Source of the DNA: Lachnospiraceae bacterium | GTDB taxonomy: Bacteria > Bacillota > Clostridia > Lachnospirales > Lachnospiraceae | Direction: 5' to 3' | Length of the DNA: 64,000 nt | Assembly: GCA_949383255.1 (NCBI GenBank) | Contig: CASJPF010000007.1 | Location: forward strand, 1-64,000 | Part shown: piece after piece, positions 34,749 through 43,048 of the stretch | Position numbering within the stretch: position 1 is the stretch's first letter | How the letters are laid out: every line of letters starts with the position of its first letter | Notes under the pieces: generated by a model | Seen by the model: the letters and a program-made list of their open reading frames with translations, nothing else | What the model was told of the DNA's origin: nothing | The model's database searches: none | Translations under genes and position numbers: made by a program

Positions 34749-34774
34749 GATCCGTTCTCCTTTCTAACTTTTAG

Positions 34775-34803
34775 TGTATAGGTTGACACTGTGTCAAAGT
34801 CAA
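34775..34803 (-). promoter_or_regulatory. MerR autoregulated promoter
   Basis: On the minus strand TTGACT (34803-34798) and TATACA (34780-34775) flank a 17-nt spacer that contains the perfect palindrome TTGACAC-A-GTGTCAA (34783-34797), the usual place for a MerR dimer. Confidence 0.75.
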
Positions 34804-34934
34804 GTTTTTTAAGAATTTTTTTCTAATTACTTTTTCTGTGTGTAAATTTATACAACAGGGTTTGACAGAATGCGACGGGCGTGTTACGGTATAGGAAATG
34901 AATTTTGGCAAGTGGCAGCAATAGGAGGAACATT

Positions 34935-35804
34935 ATGGAGCATAATAAGAAGGAAAGTATCGGCAAAAAGTTTGTGGAGGGAATTTTACTTAGCGCTGAG
35001 ATTATGGCACTGTTTTTGTTGTTACAGTTTCTGGTCAGTGTGGTAGGAGTCATGGCGGCTACAACTGCATGTATCATTCTGGATGGAGGAGATATTATGC
35101 AGGCGCAGTACGCTGCGATGAAGATTGTGATGGACAGTAATTTTATGACAATGTTGACCGTTGTGGCGACGTTTATATCGCTGATTTTTTCAGTGTCAGC
35201 ATATTGGATTATCTGGGGCAGAAAAAGGACTGCGCAGGACAAGCAGTATTTTCGGGAGAAGGGGTTGCGGCTACGCACATTTTCTATGATAGTGATAGGA
35301 AGCTGCGGTCTGTATTATCTGGCAATTTTAATTGTTGTTGTGATTGCTATGGTCAATCCAGAGCTGACAGAAAATTATAATGAAATGATGGAATTTACGC
35401 TTGGCGGCAGTGAGATACTGGTAGTGATTGCCGCGGTAATTTTGGCACCAATCAACGAAGAATGTATTATGAGAGGCCTTGTCTTAAAAAATTTGCAAAG
35501 ACATTTCTCAACGCCGGTTGTGATAGTGATACAGGCGATTTTGTTCGGAATTTTACATGCAAATTGGGTACAGGGAATTTATGTGCTTCCAGTTGGTGCA
35601 GCACTTGGGTATGTGGCAGTGAAATGCAGGTCTGTGCTTCCTAGTATTTTTATGCATTTATTTTACAATGCGCTCTCATTTGTGGTGGGAATGCTTCCAG
35701 AAATTTGTCAGACTGGTGGTTTTGCCATCGGAACAGTTGTGATAAGTGCAGCGGCAGTATTGTATTTGGGAAAGTCAGCGCGCACAGAGGTTTGTGATAG
35801 TTAA
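34935..35804 (+). CDS. CPBP-family intramembrane metalloprotease
   Basis: This 289-residue polytopic membrane protein with about eight helices has the CPBP (Abi/CAAX protease-like) motifs: EE-x3-R in NEECIMRGL (near residue 184), F-x3-H in FGILHANW, and a later H-x3-N in HLFYNAL. The family includes CAAX-type and bacteriocin-immunity proteases; the substrate here is unknown. ATG 34935 follows ATAGGAGGA; an upstream in-frame TTG at 34905 has no site. The MATE gene starts 13 nt after its stop, so they form an operon. Confidence 0.88.
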   Translation: MEHNKKESIGKKFVEGILLSAEIMALFLLLQFLVSVVGVMAATTACIILDGGDIMQAQYAAMKIVMDSNFMTMLTVVATFISLIFSVSAYWIIWGRKRTAQDKQYFREKGLRLRTFSMIVIGSCGLYYLAILIVVVIAMVNPELTENYNEMMEFTLGGSEILVVIAAVILAPINEECIMRGLVLKNLQRHFSTPVVIVIQAILFGILHANWVQGIYVLPVGAALGYVAVKCRSVLPSIFMHLFYNALSFVVGMLPEICQTGGFAIGTVVISAAAVLYLGKSARTEVCDS

Positions 35805-35817
35805 GGAGAGATATATT

Positions 35818-37206
35818 ATGACAAATAATAAAGTAGACAAGCGAACCAGCTTATTTGAGAACGTGCCAATACCAAAAGCGGTTGCGGCATTGTGTGTTCC
35901 CACGATTATTAGCTCGTTGGTGATGGTACTTTACAATTTGGCAGATACGTATTTTGTCGGCATTTTAAATGATCCAGTTCAAAATGCGGCAGTGACACTT
36001 GCGGGACCAGTACTTCTTGCATTTAATGCAATCAACAATTTGTTTGGTGTGGGCAGCTCGAGTATGATGAGCCGGGCGCTTGGGCGCAAAGATTATGATA
36101 CAGTACATCGAAGTTCTGCCTTTGGATTCTACTGTGCGCTGGTGTGTGGTGTGTTATTTTCGCTGCTTTGTACGATTGGAAAGACGCCTCTTTTGGCCCT
36201 TTTGGGGGCGGATGCAGTGACAGTGCAGGCAACGGCGGCGTATATGCGATGGACCGTTACATTTGGCGCAGTTCCAGCAATCCTAAATGTCGTTTTGGCA
36301 TATATGGTGCGCGCTGAGGGTGCCGCGTTCCATGCAAGTATCGGAACAATGAGCGGGTGTCTTTTAAATATTGTGTTGGACCCAATTTTTATTCTTCCGT
36401 GGGGAATGAATATGGGGGCAGCAGGGGCTGGCCTTGCGACCTTTATCTCAAACTGTGTTGCATGTATTTACTTTTTTGTGTTAATTTATATTAGGCGGAA
36501 TACAACTTGTGTCTGTATCCGACCAGATAAATTTTGCCTGCGCGGAGCGATTGTGCTTGGCGTGTGTGGCGTGGGAATCCCAGCTTCGATACAGAATCTG
36601 TTAAATGTGACAGGAATGACAATACTAAATAATTTTACATCTGTATTTGGAGCGGACGCAGTGGCAGCAATTGGAATTACGCAGAAGATTTATATGGTGC
36701 CAATGTATATTTGTATGGGAATTTCTCAGGGAATTATGCCGCTTGTAAGTTATAATTATGCGAGTGGCAATCAAAAGCGCATGAAGTCGGCGATTGTGTT
36801 TGCCGGGGAGATTAGCATAGGATTTATCACAGCGGCAGCAGTATTTTTCTATATTGATGCGGAAGGCGTCGTACATTTTTTTATGGACAATCCAGCGATT
36901 ATCGCCTATGGAATCCGCTTTCTGCGCGGCTTTTGCCTTGGGCTGCCATTTCTTTGTATGGATTTTCTTGCAGTCGGCGTGTTTCAGGCGCTTGGCTATG
37001 GGAAAAATGCGCTTGTTTTTGCCATTATGAGAAAAATTGTGCTTGAGATACCAGCGCTGTATCTGTTGAATTATTTATTTCCGCTGTATGGGCTTGCCTA
37101 CGCGCAGTTTGTCGCGGAACTTGTGCTTGCAATTGCGGCTGTTGTACAGCTTTTGCTAATCTTTCGCAGACTGGGTAGGAAACAAGAGTATCTTGAGGAT
37201 GTATAA
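35818..37206 (+). CDS. MATE-family multidrug/Na+ antiporter
   Basis: This 462-residue twelve-helix exporter has MATE hallmarks: IPKAVAALCVPTIISSLVM at the first helix, YNLADTYFVGIL, GVGSSSMMSRALGR, and the second-half counterpart GISQGIMPLVSYNYASGN. It exports cationic drugs or metabolites using Na+ or H+. ATG 35818 has AAGGAGAG upstream. An earlier in-frame ATG (35746) lies inside the CPBP gene and is rejected. It is a separate paralogue from the MATE at 61622. Confidence 0.9.
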   Translation: MTNNKVDKRTSLFENVPIPKAVAALCVPTIISSLVMVLYNLADTYFVGILNDPVQNAAVTLAGPVLLAFNAINNLFGVGSSSMMSRALGRKDYDTVHRSSAFGFYCALVCGVLFSLLCTIGKTPLLALLGADAVTVQATAAYMRWTVTFGAVPAILNVVLAYMVRAEGAAFHASIGTMSGCLLNIVLDPIFILPWGMNMGAAGAGLATFISNCVACIYFFVLIYIRRNTTCVCIRPDKFCLRGAIVLGVCGVGIPASIQNLLNVTGMTILNNFTSVFGADAVAAIGITQKIYMVPMYICMGISQGIMPLVSYNYASGNQKRMKSAIVFAGEISIGFITAAAVFFYIDAEGVVHFFMDNPAIIAYGIRFLRGFCLGLPFLCMDFLAVGVFQALGYGKNALVFAIMRKIVLEIPALYLLNYLFPLYGLAYAQFVAELVLAIAAVVQLLLIFRRLGRKQEYLEDV

Positions 37207-37268
37207 CAGACCAAAGAACGGACAATGCTCATTTAGGGGCTTTTTGATAAAACAGGGAGGATAAAAAG

Positions 37269-38111
37269 ATGTTGGAACTAGGAAAAGTGCAGTCATTAGT
37301 AATTGTAAAGGAACTGGAGTTTGGAGTGTACTTGGGAGAGGTGTTAAATGCCTCGATAGATGACAGAGTGTTGCTGCCAAAAAAACAAGTTCCGCAGGGA
37401 AGTAAAATTGGCGACTGCATAGAAGTATTTCTATATAAAGATTCTAAAGACAGAATCATTGCCACAACAAACAGACCGCTTCTGTGCGTGGGGGAAGTGG
37501 GAAAATTGAAAGTTTCTCAGGTGACAAAAATTGGTGCATTTCTCAATTGGGGGTTAGAAAAAGATGTTTTGCTGCCTTACAAAGAACAGACTTGCAAGGT
37601 TAAGGAGGGGGATGAAATTCTAGCAGCAATCTATATTGACAAGAGCAGCCGCCTTGCAGCAACAATGAAAGTATATCGTTATTTGCGGTCTGACAGCGAC
37701 TATCAAAAGGAGGATATTGTACGTGGGACAGTCTATGAGATTCGAGATGAGTTTGGTGCTTTTGTTGCGGTTGATGACCAATTTACAGCTTTGATTCCGC
37801 GCAATGAATTGTATGGGGAAATTAAGGTGGGAGACGTTGTGACAGCGCGCGTGTCAGCAGTGAAGGAAGACGGAAAGCTTGATTTGAGCGTGCGGGAGAA
37901 GGCATATCTTCAGATTGGCAAGGATGCAGAACGGATTATGAGGCTAATAGAAAATCACAATGGTAAGTTACCCTTTACAGATAAGGCTGATCCGGAACGC
38001 ATTCGGCAGGAGACTGGCATGAGCAAGAACGAATTTAAGCGGGCAGTGGGAAATCTGTTAAAAAGTGGAAAGATTGTGATTGCCTCGAATTCAATTTGTA
38101 AAACATTATAA
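37269..38111 (+). CDS. CvfB-like S1-domain RNA-binding protein
   Basis: This 280-residue protein has tandem S1/OB-type modules (about 1-65, 66-140 and 145-215; for example GVYLGEVLNASIDDRVLLPKK and GTVYEIRDEFGAFVAVDDQF) and a C-terminal winged helix (residues 220-278, TGMSKNEFKRAVGNLLKSGK). This is the CvfB/YitL layout, known in staphylococci as an RNA-binding virulence regulator. It starts at ATG 37269 after GGGAGGA. It appears to be on its own, though read-through from the MATE gene is possible. Confidence 0.87.
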   Translation: MLELGKVQSLVIVKELEFGVYLGEVLNASIDDRVLLPKKQVPQGSKIGDCIEVFLYKDSKDRIIATTNRPLLCVGEVGKLKVSQVTKIGAFLNWGLEKDVLLPYKEQTCKVKEGDEILAAIYIDKSSRLAATMKVYRYLRSDSDYQKEDIVRGTVYEIRDEFGAFVAVDDQFTALIPRNELYGEIKVGDVVTARVSAVKEDGKLDLSVREKAYLQIGKDAERIMRLIENHNGKLPFTDKADPERIRQETGMSKNEFKRAVGNLLKSGKIVIASNSICKTL

Positions 38112-38262
38112 CAAGAAAAACGTCACAGTTCAGCTCAGGACTTTGCATTTACTGCAAATTATGACTTTATAAGTTACGTGAAACAGCATAGTGATTGAAA
38201 TGCATCAAGCCACGGGACATGACTTTGACACCACGAAGTGGTTTTGAAAGGCGAAACTGTTA

Positions 38263-38290
38263 CAGAAAAACAGCCCCGAAGGGCTGTCTT
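38263..38290 (-). terminator. Terminator of the YjfB-like gene
   Basis: Read on the minus strand, ACAGCCC and GGGCTGT enclose a TTCG loop (38270-38287) and are followed by TTTTTC. Confidence 0.88.
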
Positions 38291-38307
38291 AGGCAGCGTG
38301 TATTCCA

Positions 38308-38499
38308 TTACACACTAATGTCAATATTGGCACCAACTCCGGGATTGACAGAAAGTTCCATTGTGGAAGCATCAAGCAGTTCTGTCATAGAATTTGTGAT
38401 CATTTCTGCTTGTTCCATTGATTTTGCCAACATAGCAGTGCCGACATCAGTCAACAGATTTGACTGCGCCATATGCATTGAAAGTCCCGGTATATCCAT
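38308..38499 (-). CDS. YjfB-like putative motility protein
   Basis: This 63-residue protein starts MDIPGLSMHMAQSNL and ends LSVNPGVGANIDISV, the signature of the small YjfB family (annotated as putative motility proteins). The N-terminal helix with repeated methionines and the NPGVGxNIDI tail are diagnostic. The start at 38499 follows GGAGGG by 6 nt on the minus strand. A separate terminator shows it is monocistronic. An overlapping plus-strand frame is spurious. It suggests the organism is, or recently was, flagellated. Confidence 0.8.
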   Translation of the reverse strand: MDIPGLSMHMAQSNLLTDVGTAMLAKSMEQAEMITNSMTELLDASTMELSVNPGVGANIDISV

Positions 38500-38575
38500 A
38501 AGCAACCCTCCATTCCTGCTTATCCAGTATAGTATTGCAGACTGGTTACTGTTCCCGGTTTAGAAGACCGCTCAT

Positions 38576-38692
38576 AGTAACCATTCGGGGCAATATTTGA
38601 AGTTTTATTACACAAAAACCGCCCCTTACTTCTGAATTATGTTCTCACGGAATACGCAGTATATACGCATTCTTGCTCCGTGAAAAGTAACT
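38576..38692. repeat. Dispersed repeat family B, full copy
   Basis: A 117-bp element matching 12196-12312. The termini AGTAACCATTCGGGGCAA and the complement of TTGCTCCGTGAAAAGTAACT form imperfect inverted repeats. The inner TTGAAGTTTT and ACGGAATACGCAGTATATAC blocks are shared. Confidence 0.65.
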
Positions 38693-38964
38693 CAAACTGC
38701 GATATTACGTAATATATTTCGGTAGAAAAAACGGAAAGCTTAAGATGTCGAAGTACCTTTTTCTATGGTGAAAATTTTTTGTGTATCTTGCATAAGCATC
38801 AAAAAAGGATTTTTTTTCATAAAATATTTCAAAATGCATAAAAAAGTTGTTGTTAGCTATAGATTTATTTGTATATATATATTAAAATAATAACAGAATG
38901 CGATAAAAGGGATACGGCACATCAATTATTTTTTGTGGATAATGTATAAGAAGGAGAGTGGCAT
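38693..38964. other. AT-rich leader with no recognisable gene
   Basis: About 270 nt, strongly AT-rich, with a TATATATATATT run near 38870 and GAAGGAGAG before ATG 38965. I see no convincing promoter spacing or hairpin. Confidence 0.5.
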
Positions 38965-40053
38965 ATGATTTCAAATCAGATTATGCAGAATACCATCGAG
39001 GGAATTAAGGCGATTGCAAGAGTGGAGCTTTTTGTGGCAGATATTGATGGTAAATTGGTGGCTTCCACCAAAACGATAGGAGACAGCTTTGAAAATTCAG
39101 TTCTTGAATTTGTTAAGTCAGCCGCAGACAGTCAGGAGATCCAAGGATGCCAGTTCTTTAAAATTTATGATGACCAGCAACTCGAGTATATTTTAATTGC
39201 CAATGATGCGGGTGAAAATGCTTATATGGTAGGAAAGATGGCAGCATTTCAACTGCAGAACTTAATGGTGGCATACAAGGAGCGCTTTGATAAGGATAAT
39301 TTTATCAAGAATCTGCTTTTGGATAATTTATTGTTGGTGGATATCTACAGCCGTTCCAAAAAGCTTCATATTCAGACGGATGTGAAACGCGCAGTTTTAA
39401 TTGTGGAATCTCAGAATGGGAAAGACGCGAATATTTTAGAAAAGGTTCGGGAGAATTTTGGACAGAATGGCAGGGACTTTGTGACTGCGGTAGACGAGAA
39501 CAATGTGATTGTTGTCAAGGAGATTGCGGACAATGAGACGAATCGTGATATTGACAAATATGCGCGCGCGATTGAGGACAGCCTAGTGAAAGATGGCATT
39601 AAGGACGTGCATATTTCTTATGGGACGAATGTTAAGGAAATCAAAGAAGTCAGTCGTTCTTACAAGGAGGCGAAAATGGCACTTGATGTAGGAAAGATTT
39701 TCTTTGCTGAGCGGGATATTATTGCATACAGTGAACTTGGGATTGGGCGGCTTATCTACCAGTTGCCGATTCCGCTCTGCAAGATGTTTATCAAGGAGAT
39801 TTTTGGTGGAAAGAGTCCTGATGATTTTGATGATGAGACACTTACAACAATCAATAAGTTTTTTGAGAATTCTTTGAATGTGTCTGAGACTTCACGGCAG
39901 CTTTTTATTCATCGAAATACACTTGTCTATCGGTTGGACAAGCTTCAGAAAAGTACAGGGCTTGATTTGCGCATTTTTGAGGATGCGATTACATTTAAGA
40001 TTGCACTGATGGTAGTGCGATATATGAAATATATGGAATCTTTTGAGTATTAA
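38965..40053 (+). CDS. CdaR/PucR-type transcriptional regulator
   Basis: This 362-residue protein has an N-terminal sugar-diacid-recognition-like domain (about 1-115), a GGDEF-related middle region (135-230), and a C-terminal PucR helix-turn-helix (305-355, NVSETSRQLFIHRNTLVYRLDKL). It starts at ATG 38965 after AAGGAGAG. It lies 42 nt before ftsE with no terminator, so it may control or be co-transcribed with the cell-wall operon. The effector is unknown; the name reflects domain similarity only, not carbohydrate diacid use. Confidence 0.85.
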   Translation: MISNQIMQNTIEGIKAIARVELFVADIDGKLVASTKTIGDSFENSVLEFVKSAADSQEIQGCQFFKIYDDQQLEYILIANDAGENAYMVGKMAAFQLQNLMVAYKERFDKDNFIKNLLLDNLLLVDIYSRSKKLHIQTDVKRAVLIVESQNGKDANILEKVRENFGQNGRDFVTAVDENNVIVVKEIADNETNRDIDKYARAIEDSLVKDGIKDVHISYGTNVKEIKEVSRSYKEAKMALDVGKIFFAERDIIAYSELGIGRLIYQLPIPLCKMFIKEIFGGKSPDDFDDETLTTINKFFENSLNVSETSRQLFIHRNTLVYRLDKLQKSTGLDLRIFEDAITFKIALMVVRYMKYMESFEY

Positions 40054-40095
40054 GGGAAAATTTAAGGGATTGAACTATAGGAGTGGAGTGAGAGA

Positions 40096-40833
40096 TTGAA
40101 AACGACAGGAACTAGAAAACGCTCGGGTTCTGGTAACAATGATAAGGCGATTGTGATGGAACATGTGAGTAAGGCGTACACAGTGGGGATACCAGCATTA
40201 AACGACGTAAATGTGCATATAAATAAAGGAGAATTTGTGTTTATCGTGGGAGATAGCGGTTCAGGAAAATCGACGCTCATTAAACTGCTGCTCCGAGAAC
40301 TTTTACCTACATCGGGAAAAATTATTGTAAATGGCACAGATGTGGTGCGGTTAAAGAGGCGCGCAATTCCTAAATTCCGAAGAAGTCTTGGCGTGGTGTT
40401 TCAGGATTTCCGCCTTTTAAAAGACAGGAATGTCTATGAAAACGTTGCTTTTGCGCAACGCATTATTCAGATGCCGAATCGGGAAATTAGAAAGAATGTT
40501 CCATCAATCCTTTCCACGGTGGGACTTGCAGGTAAGTACAAAGCAAAACCAAAGCAGCTTTCTGGTGGAGAACAGCAGCGAGTGGCACTTGCAAGAGCAC
40601 TTGTCAATAAACCGCAGATTTTGCTTGCGGATGAGCCAACAGGAAATTTGGACCCCAAAAATTCATGGGAGATTATGAGTCTGCTGGAAAAGATAAATAA
40701 TAATGGAACTACAGTTCTGGTAGTCACACACAATCGTGAGATTGTAAACGCCATGCAGAAACGGGTTATTACAATGAAGAAAGGCATCATTGTCAGTGAT
40801 GAGGAAAAAGGTGGCTACATCGATGAGGATTAA
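40096..40833 (+). CDS. ftsE: Cell-division ABC ATPase FtsE
   Basis: This 245-residue ATPase has Walker A GDSGSGKST, a Q-loop in VVFQDFRLL, signature LSGGEQQR, Walker B ILLADEPTGNLD and the H-loop VTHN. It pairs with FtsX to regulate peptidoglycan hydrolases. The start appears to be TTG 40096 after GGAGTGGAGTGAGAG, giving an unusual 20-residue basic extension before the usual MEHVSKAY region; ATG 40156 is an alternative that matches the family N-terminus but lacks a ribosome site. The gene overlaps ftsX by 11 nt. Confidence 0.93.
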   Translation: MKTTGTRKRSGSGNNDKAIVMEHVSKAYTVGIPALNDVNVHINKGEFVFIVGDSGSGKSTLIKLLLRELLPTSGKIIVNGTDVVRLKRRAIPKFRRSLGVVFQDFRLLKDRNVYENVAFAQRIIQMPNREIRKNVPSILSTVGLAGKYKAKPKQLSGGEQQRVALARALVNKPQILLADEPTGNLDPKNSWEIMSLLEKINNNGTTVLVVTHNREIVNAMQKRVITMKKGIIVSDEEKGGYIDED

Positions 40834-41719
40834 TACATTATTTTACTGTATATGGCAGGGAATACGCAATATCTTTAAAAATAAGTGGTTTACACTGGCA
40901 TCTGTGGCAACAATTTCGGCGTGTTTGTTTTTGTTTGGTCTTTTCTATGCGATTTTAACGAATTTTGAGCATATGGTAAAGAATGCAGAGCAGGGATTAT
41001 GTGTCAGTGCTTTGCTTGAGGAGGGACTAAGCGAGGAGCGCGTCGCGGAAATTCGTGGAATGATTATGCGCAGAACAGAAGTCAGCGATGTGGAATATGT
41101 GTCTGCGGAGGAGACTTGGGCGCAGTTCGTGGAGGAGAATCAGTTGGGAGATGTCAGCTTCTATACAGAAAATCCGCTTGAGGACTGTGCGCACTTTGAT
41201 ATTTTTCTGAGTGATGTTTCCATGCAGCCAGCACTGGTAAGCTATCTGGAATCGGTTGAGGGGATTCGTAAAATCAATCAATCATTTTTGACAGCGCAGG
41301 CACTCACAGGCGTCAATGCAATTATTGGTTATGTGTCATTGGGAATTATCCTTATTTTGTTTTTAGTATCTATCTTTTTGATTAGCAACACGGTATCTAT
41401 TGGCATTTCTGTCAGAAAAGAAGAGATTCAGATTATGAAGTATATTGGTGCGACAGATTTTTTTACAAGGGCGCCGTTTGTGATTGAGGGTATGGTGATT
41501 GGGGTGATTGGTTCCTTCTTGCCACTGATTGCAGTGTACTTTATCTATAATGAAGCGATGATGTATGTGGTAAAGCGTTTTCCGTCACTGTCACAACTTT
41601 TGGCATTTCTGCCAGTGGAGACAGTATTTACGAACCTTGTGCCAGTGTGTATTGCGTTAGGTGTTGGTATTGGTTTTATAGGAAGTTTTACGACAGTGAG
41701 AAAGCATCTGAGTGTATAG
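40823..41719 (+). CDS. ftsX: Cell-division permease-like protein FtsX
   Basis: This 298-residue four-helix membrane protein begins MRINTLFYCIWQGIRNIFKN, has an extracellular domain at about 45-165 and a C-terminal three-helix block (about 170-295; SVRKEEIQIMKYIGATDFF, then GVGIGFIGSFTTVRKHL). ATG 40823 has AAGGTGG 8 nt upstream and fits the family N-terminus better than upstream in-frame starts. FtsX transmits FtsE ATP cycles to an extracellular hydrolase, here most likely the coiled-coil M23 protein encoded 22 nt downstream. Confidence 0.93.
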   Translation: MRINTLFYCIWQGIRNIFKNKWFTLASVATISACLFLFGLFYAILTNFEHMVKNAEQGLCVSALLEEGLSEERVAEIRGMIMRRTEVSDVEYVSAEETWAQFVEENQLGDVSFYTENPLEDCAHFDIFLSDVSMQPALVSYLESVEGIRKINQSFLTAQALTGVNAIIGYVSLGIILILFLVSIFLISNTVSIGISVRKEEIQIMKYIGATDFFTRAPFVIEGMVIGVIGSFLPLIAVYFIYNEAMMYVVKRFPSLSQLLAFLPVETVFTNLVPVCIALGVGIGFIGSFTTVRKHLSV

Positions 41720-41741
41720 GAATTTAGAAAGGGCAGTTTTT

Positions 41742-43022
41742 ATGCGGAAATATACATCGTGCAATCTCTGTATCAATGCAGGCTGTATGACCAATCGTAT
41801 CGTAAAAAAAACAGCAGTTTTTATGGTGGTGACTATCTTTGTGACTGCTATATTTATGAATACACGTTTATTTATCAGTCGGGCAGACAATGTATCCGAT
41901 TTAAAAAAGAGCATTGAGCAGAAACAGCAGGAAATTAAGAATACACAAAATGAGAAGAAGCAGTTACAGTCGGGAATGACAGATGTCAAGTCGATGATAG
42001 AAGCGCTAGAACAGTCCAAGAAAGATCTGGCGTCGTATGTGACACAGCTCGATCAGAATCTTGGAGAGGTACAGACTAGAATTTCGGAGATTAAGGAGAT
42101 GATTACGCAGAAAGAGGCAGAAATCACGCAGACGAAGGCTGAACTTGACGAAGCGATTGTAAAAGAGGAAACGCAGTATCAAAATATGAAGATACGTATT
42201 AAGAACATGTATGAACGCGGTGATAATTTTTATTTTGAGGCGATTTTAAATGCGCGTTCTTTTGGAGATATGCTTAACCGTGTGGATTATGTCGAAAAAA
42301 TAACAGAATCTGACAAACGTATGTTTGATGAGTTCCGCGCAACAAGGCAGTATGTGGAGGTTTGCAAGGCACAACTTGAATCGGAACAGGAGCTTTTGGA
42401 AGAGGCAAAGAAGAACGTTGAGTCGGAAGAGGCATCTCTAAAGAGTCTGATTACACAAAAGCAGGCGGATATTAAGGCATATGAAGCCGATATTAATAAT
42501 CGCGAGCAGATGTTGAGAGAGTACGAGGCTGAGATTGCAGCGCGCGATGCAGAAATTAAGGAACTTGAAGAGATTTCTAAAGCGCTTCAAAAACAGTTAG
42601 AACAGGAAAATAGGAAAAAGACTTATGATGGTGGAATGTTTACATGGCCTGCGCCATCGTATACACGGATATCAGATGATTATGGTATGCGTATGCATCC
42701 GACATTGAAGGTTGAAAAGTTCCACAATGGTCTTGATATGGCGGCACCGGGGGGGTCTCCAATACTTGCGGCGTATGATGGTACAGTTGTGGCGGCGGCT
42801 TACAGTAGCAGTATGGGAAATTATATTATGTTGTATCATGGCGATAACTTGTATACAATCTATATGCATGCGTCAAAATTATATGTCTCAAATGGAGCAG
42901 AAGTCAAAAAGGGGCAGAAGATTGCCGCAGTTGGCACTACAGGGAGATCAACAGGAAATCATCTGCACTTTGGTGTGCGGTTAAATGGAAATTATGTAAG
43001 TCCATGGAAGTATTTGAAGTAA
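41742..43022 (+). CDS. Coiled-coil M23 peptidoglycan hydrolase (EnvC/PcsB-like partner of FtsEX)
   Basis: This protein of about 426 residues has an N-terminal membrane or signal segment (about 24-42), two long coiled coils (about 50-130 and 185-295, rich in EKKQLQSGMTD- and EEAKKNVES-type heptads) and a C-terminal M23 domain with HNGLDMAAPGG, YMHAS and HLHFG. Coiled coil plus hydrolase is the design of proteins activated by FtsEX. ATG 41742 follows AAAGGG; M26 (41787) would shorten the cytoplasmic tail. It lies directly behind ftsX and before ctpA in one operon. Confidence 0.9.
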   Translation: MRKYTSCNLCINAGCMTNRIVKKTAVFMVVTIFVTAIFMNTRLFISRADNVSDLKKSIEQKQQEIKNTQNEKKQLQSGMTDVKSMIEALEQSKKDLASYVTQLDQNLGEVQTRISEIKEMITQKEAEITQTKAELDEAIVKEETQYQNMKIRIKNMYERGDNFYFEAILNARSFGDMLNRVDYVEKITESDKRMFDEFRATRQYVEVCKAQLESEQELLEEAKKNVESEEASLKSLITQKQADIKAYEADINNREQMLREYEAEIAARDAEIKELEEISKALQKQLEQENRKKTYDGGMFTWPAPSYTRISDDYGMRMHPTLKVEKFHNGLDMAAPGGSPILAAYDGTVVAAAYSSSMGNYIMLYHGDNLYTIYMHASKLYVSNGAEVKKGQKIAAVGTTGRSTGNHLHFGVRLNGNYVSPWKYLK

Positions 43023-43048
43023 GGAACTAAAAATAGAAAGGCATTGGA

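Noticed and set aside
38195-38563. Plus-strand 122-codon frame
   Set aside because: It lies antisense to the YjfB-like gene, which has its own ribosome site, family motifs and terminator.
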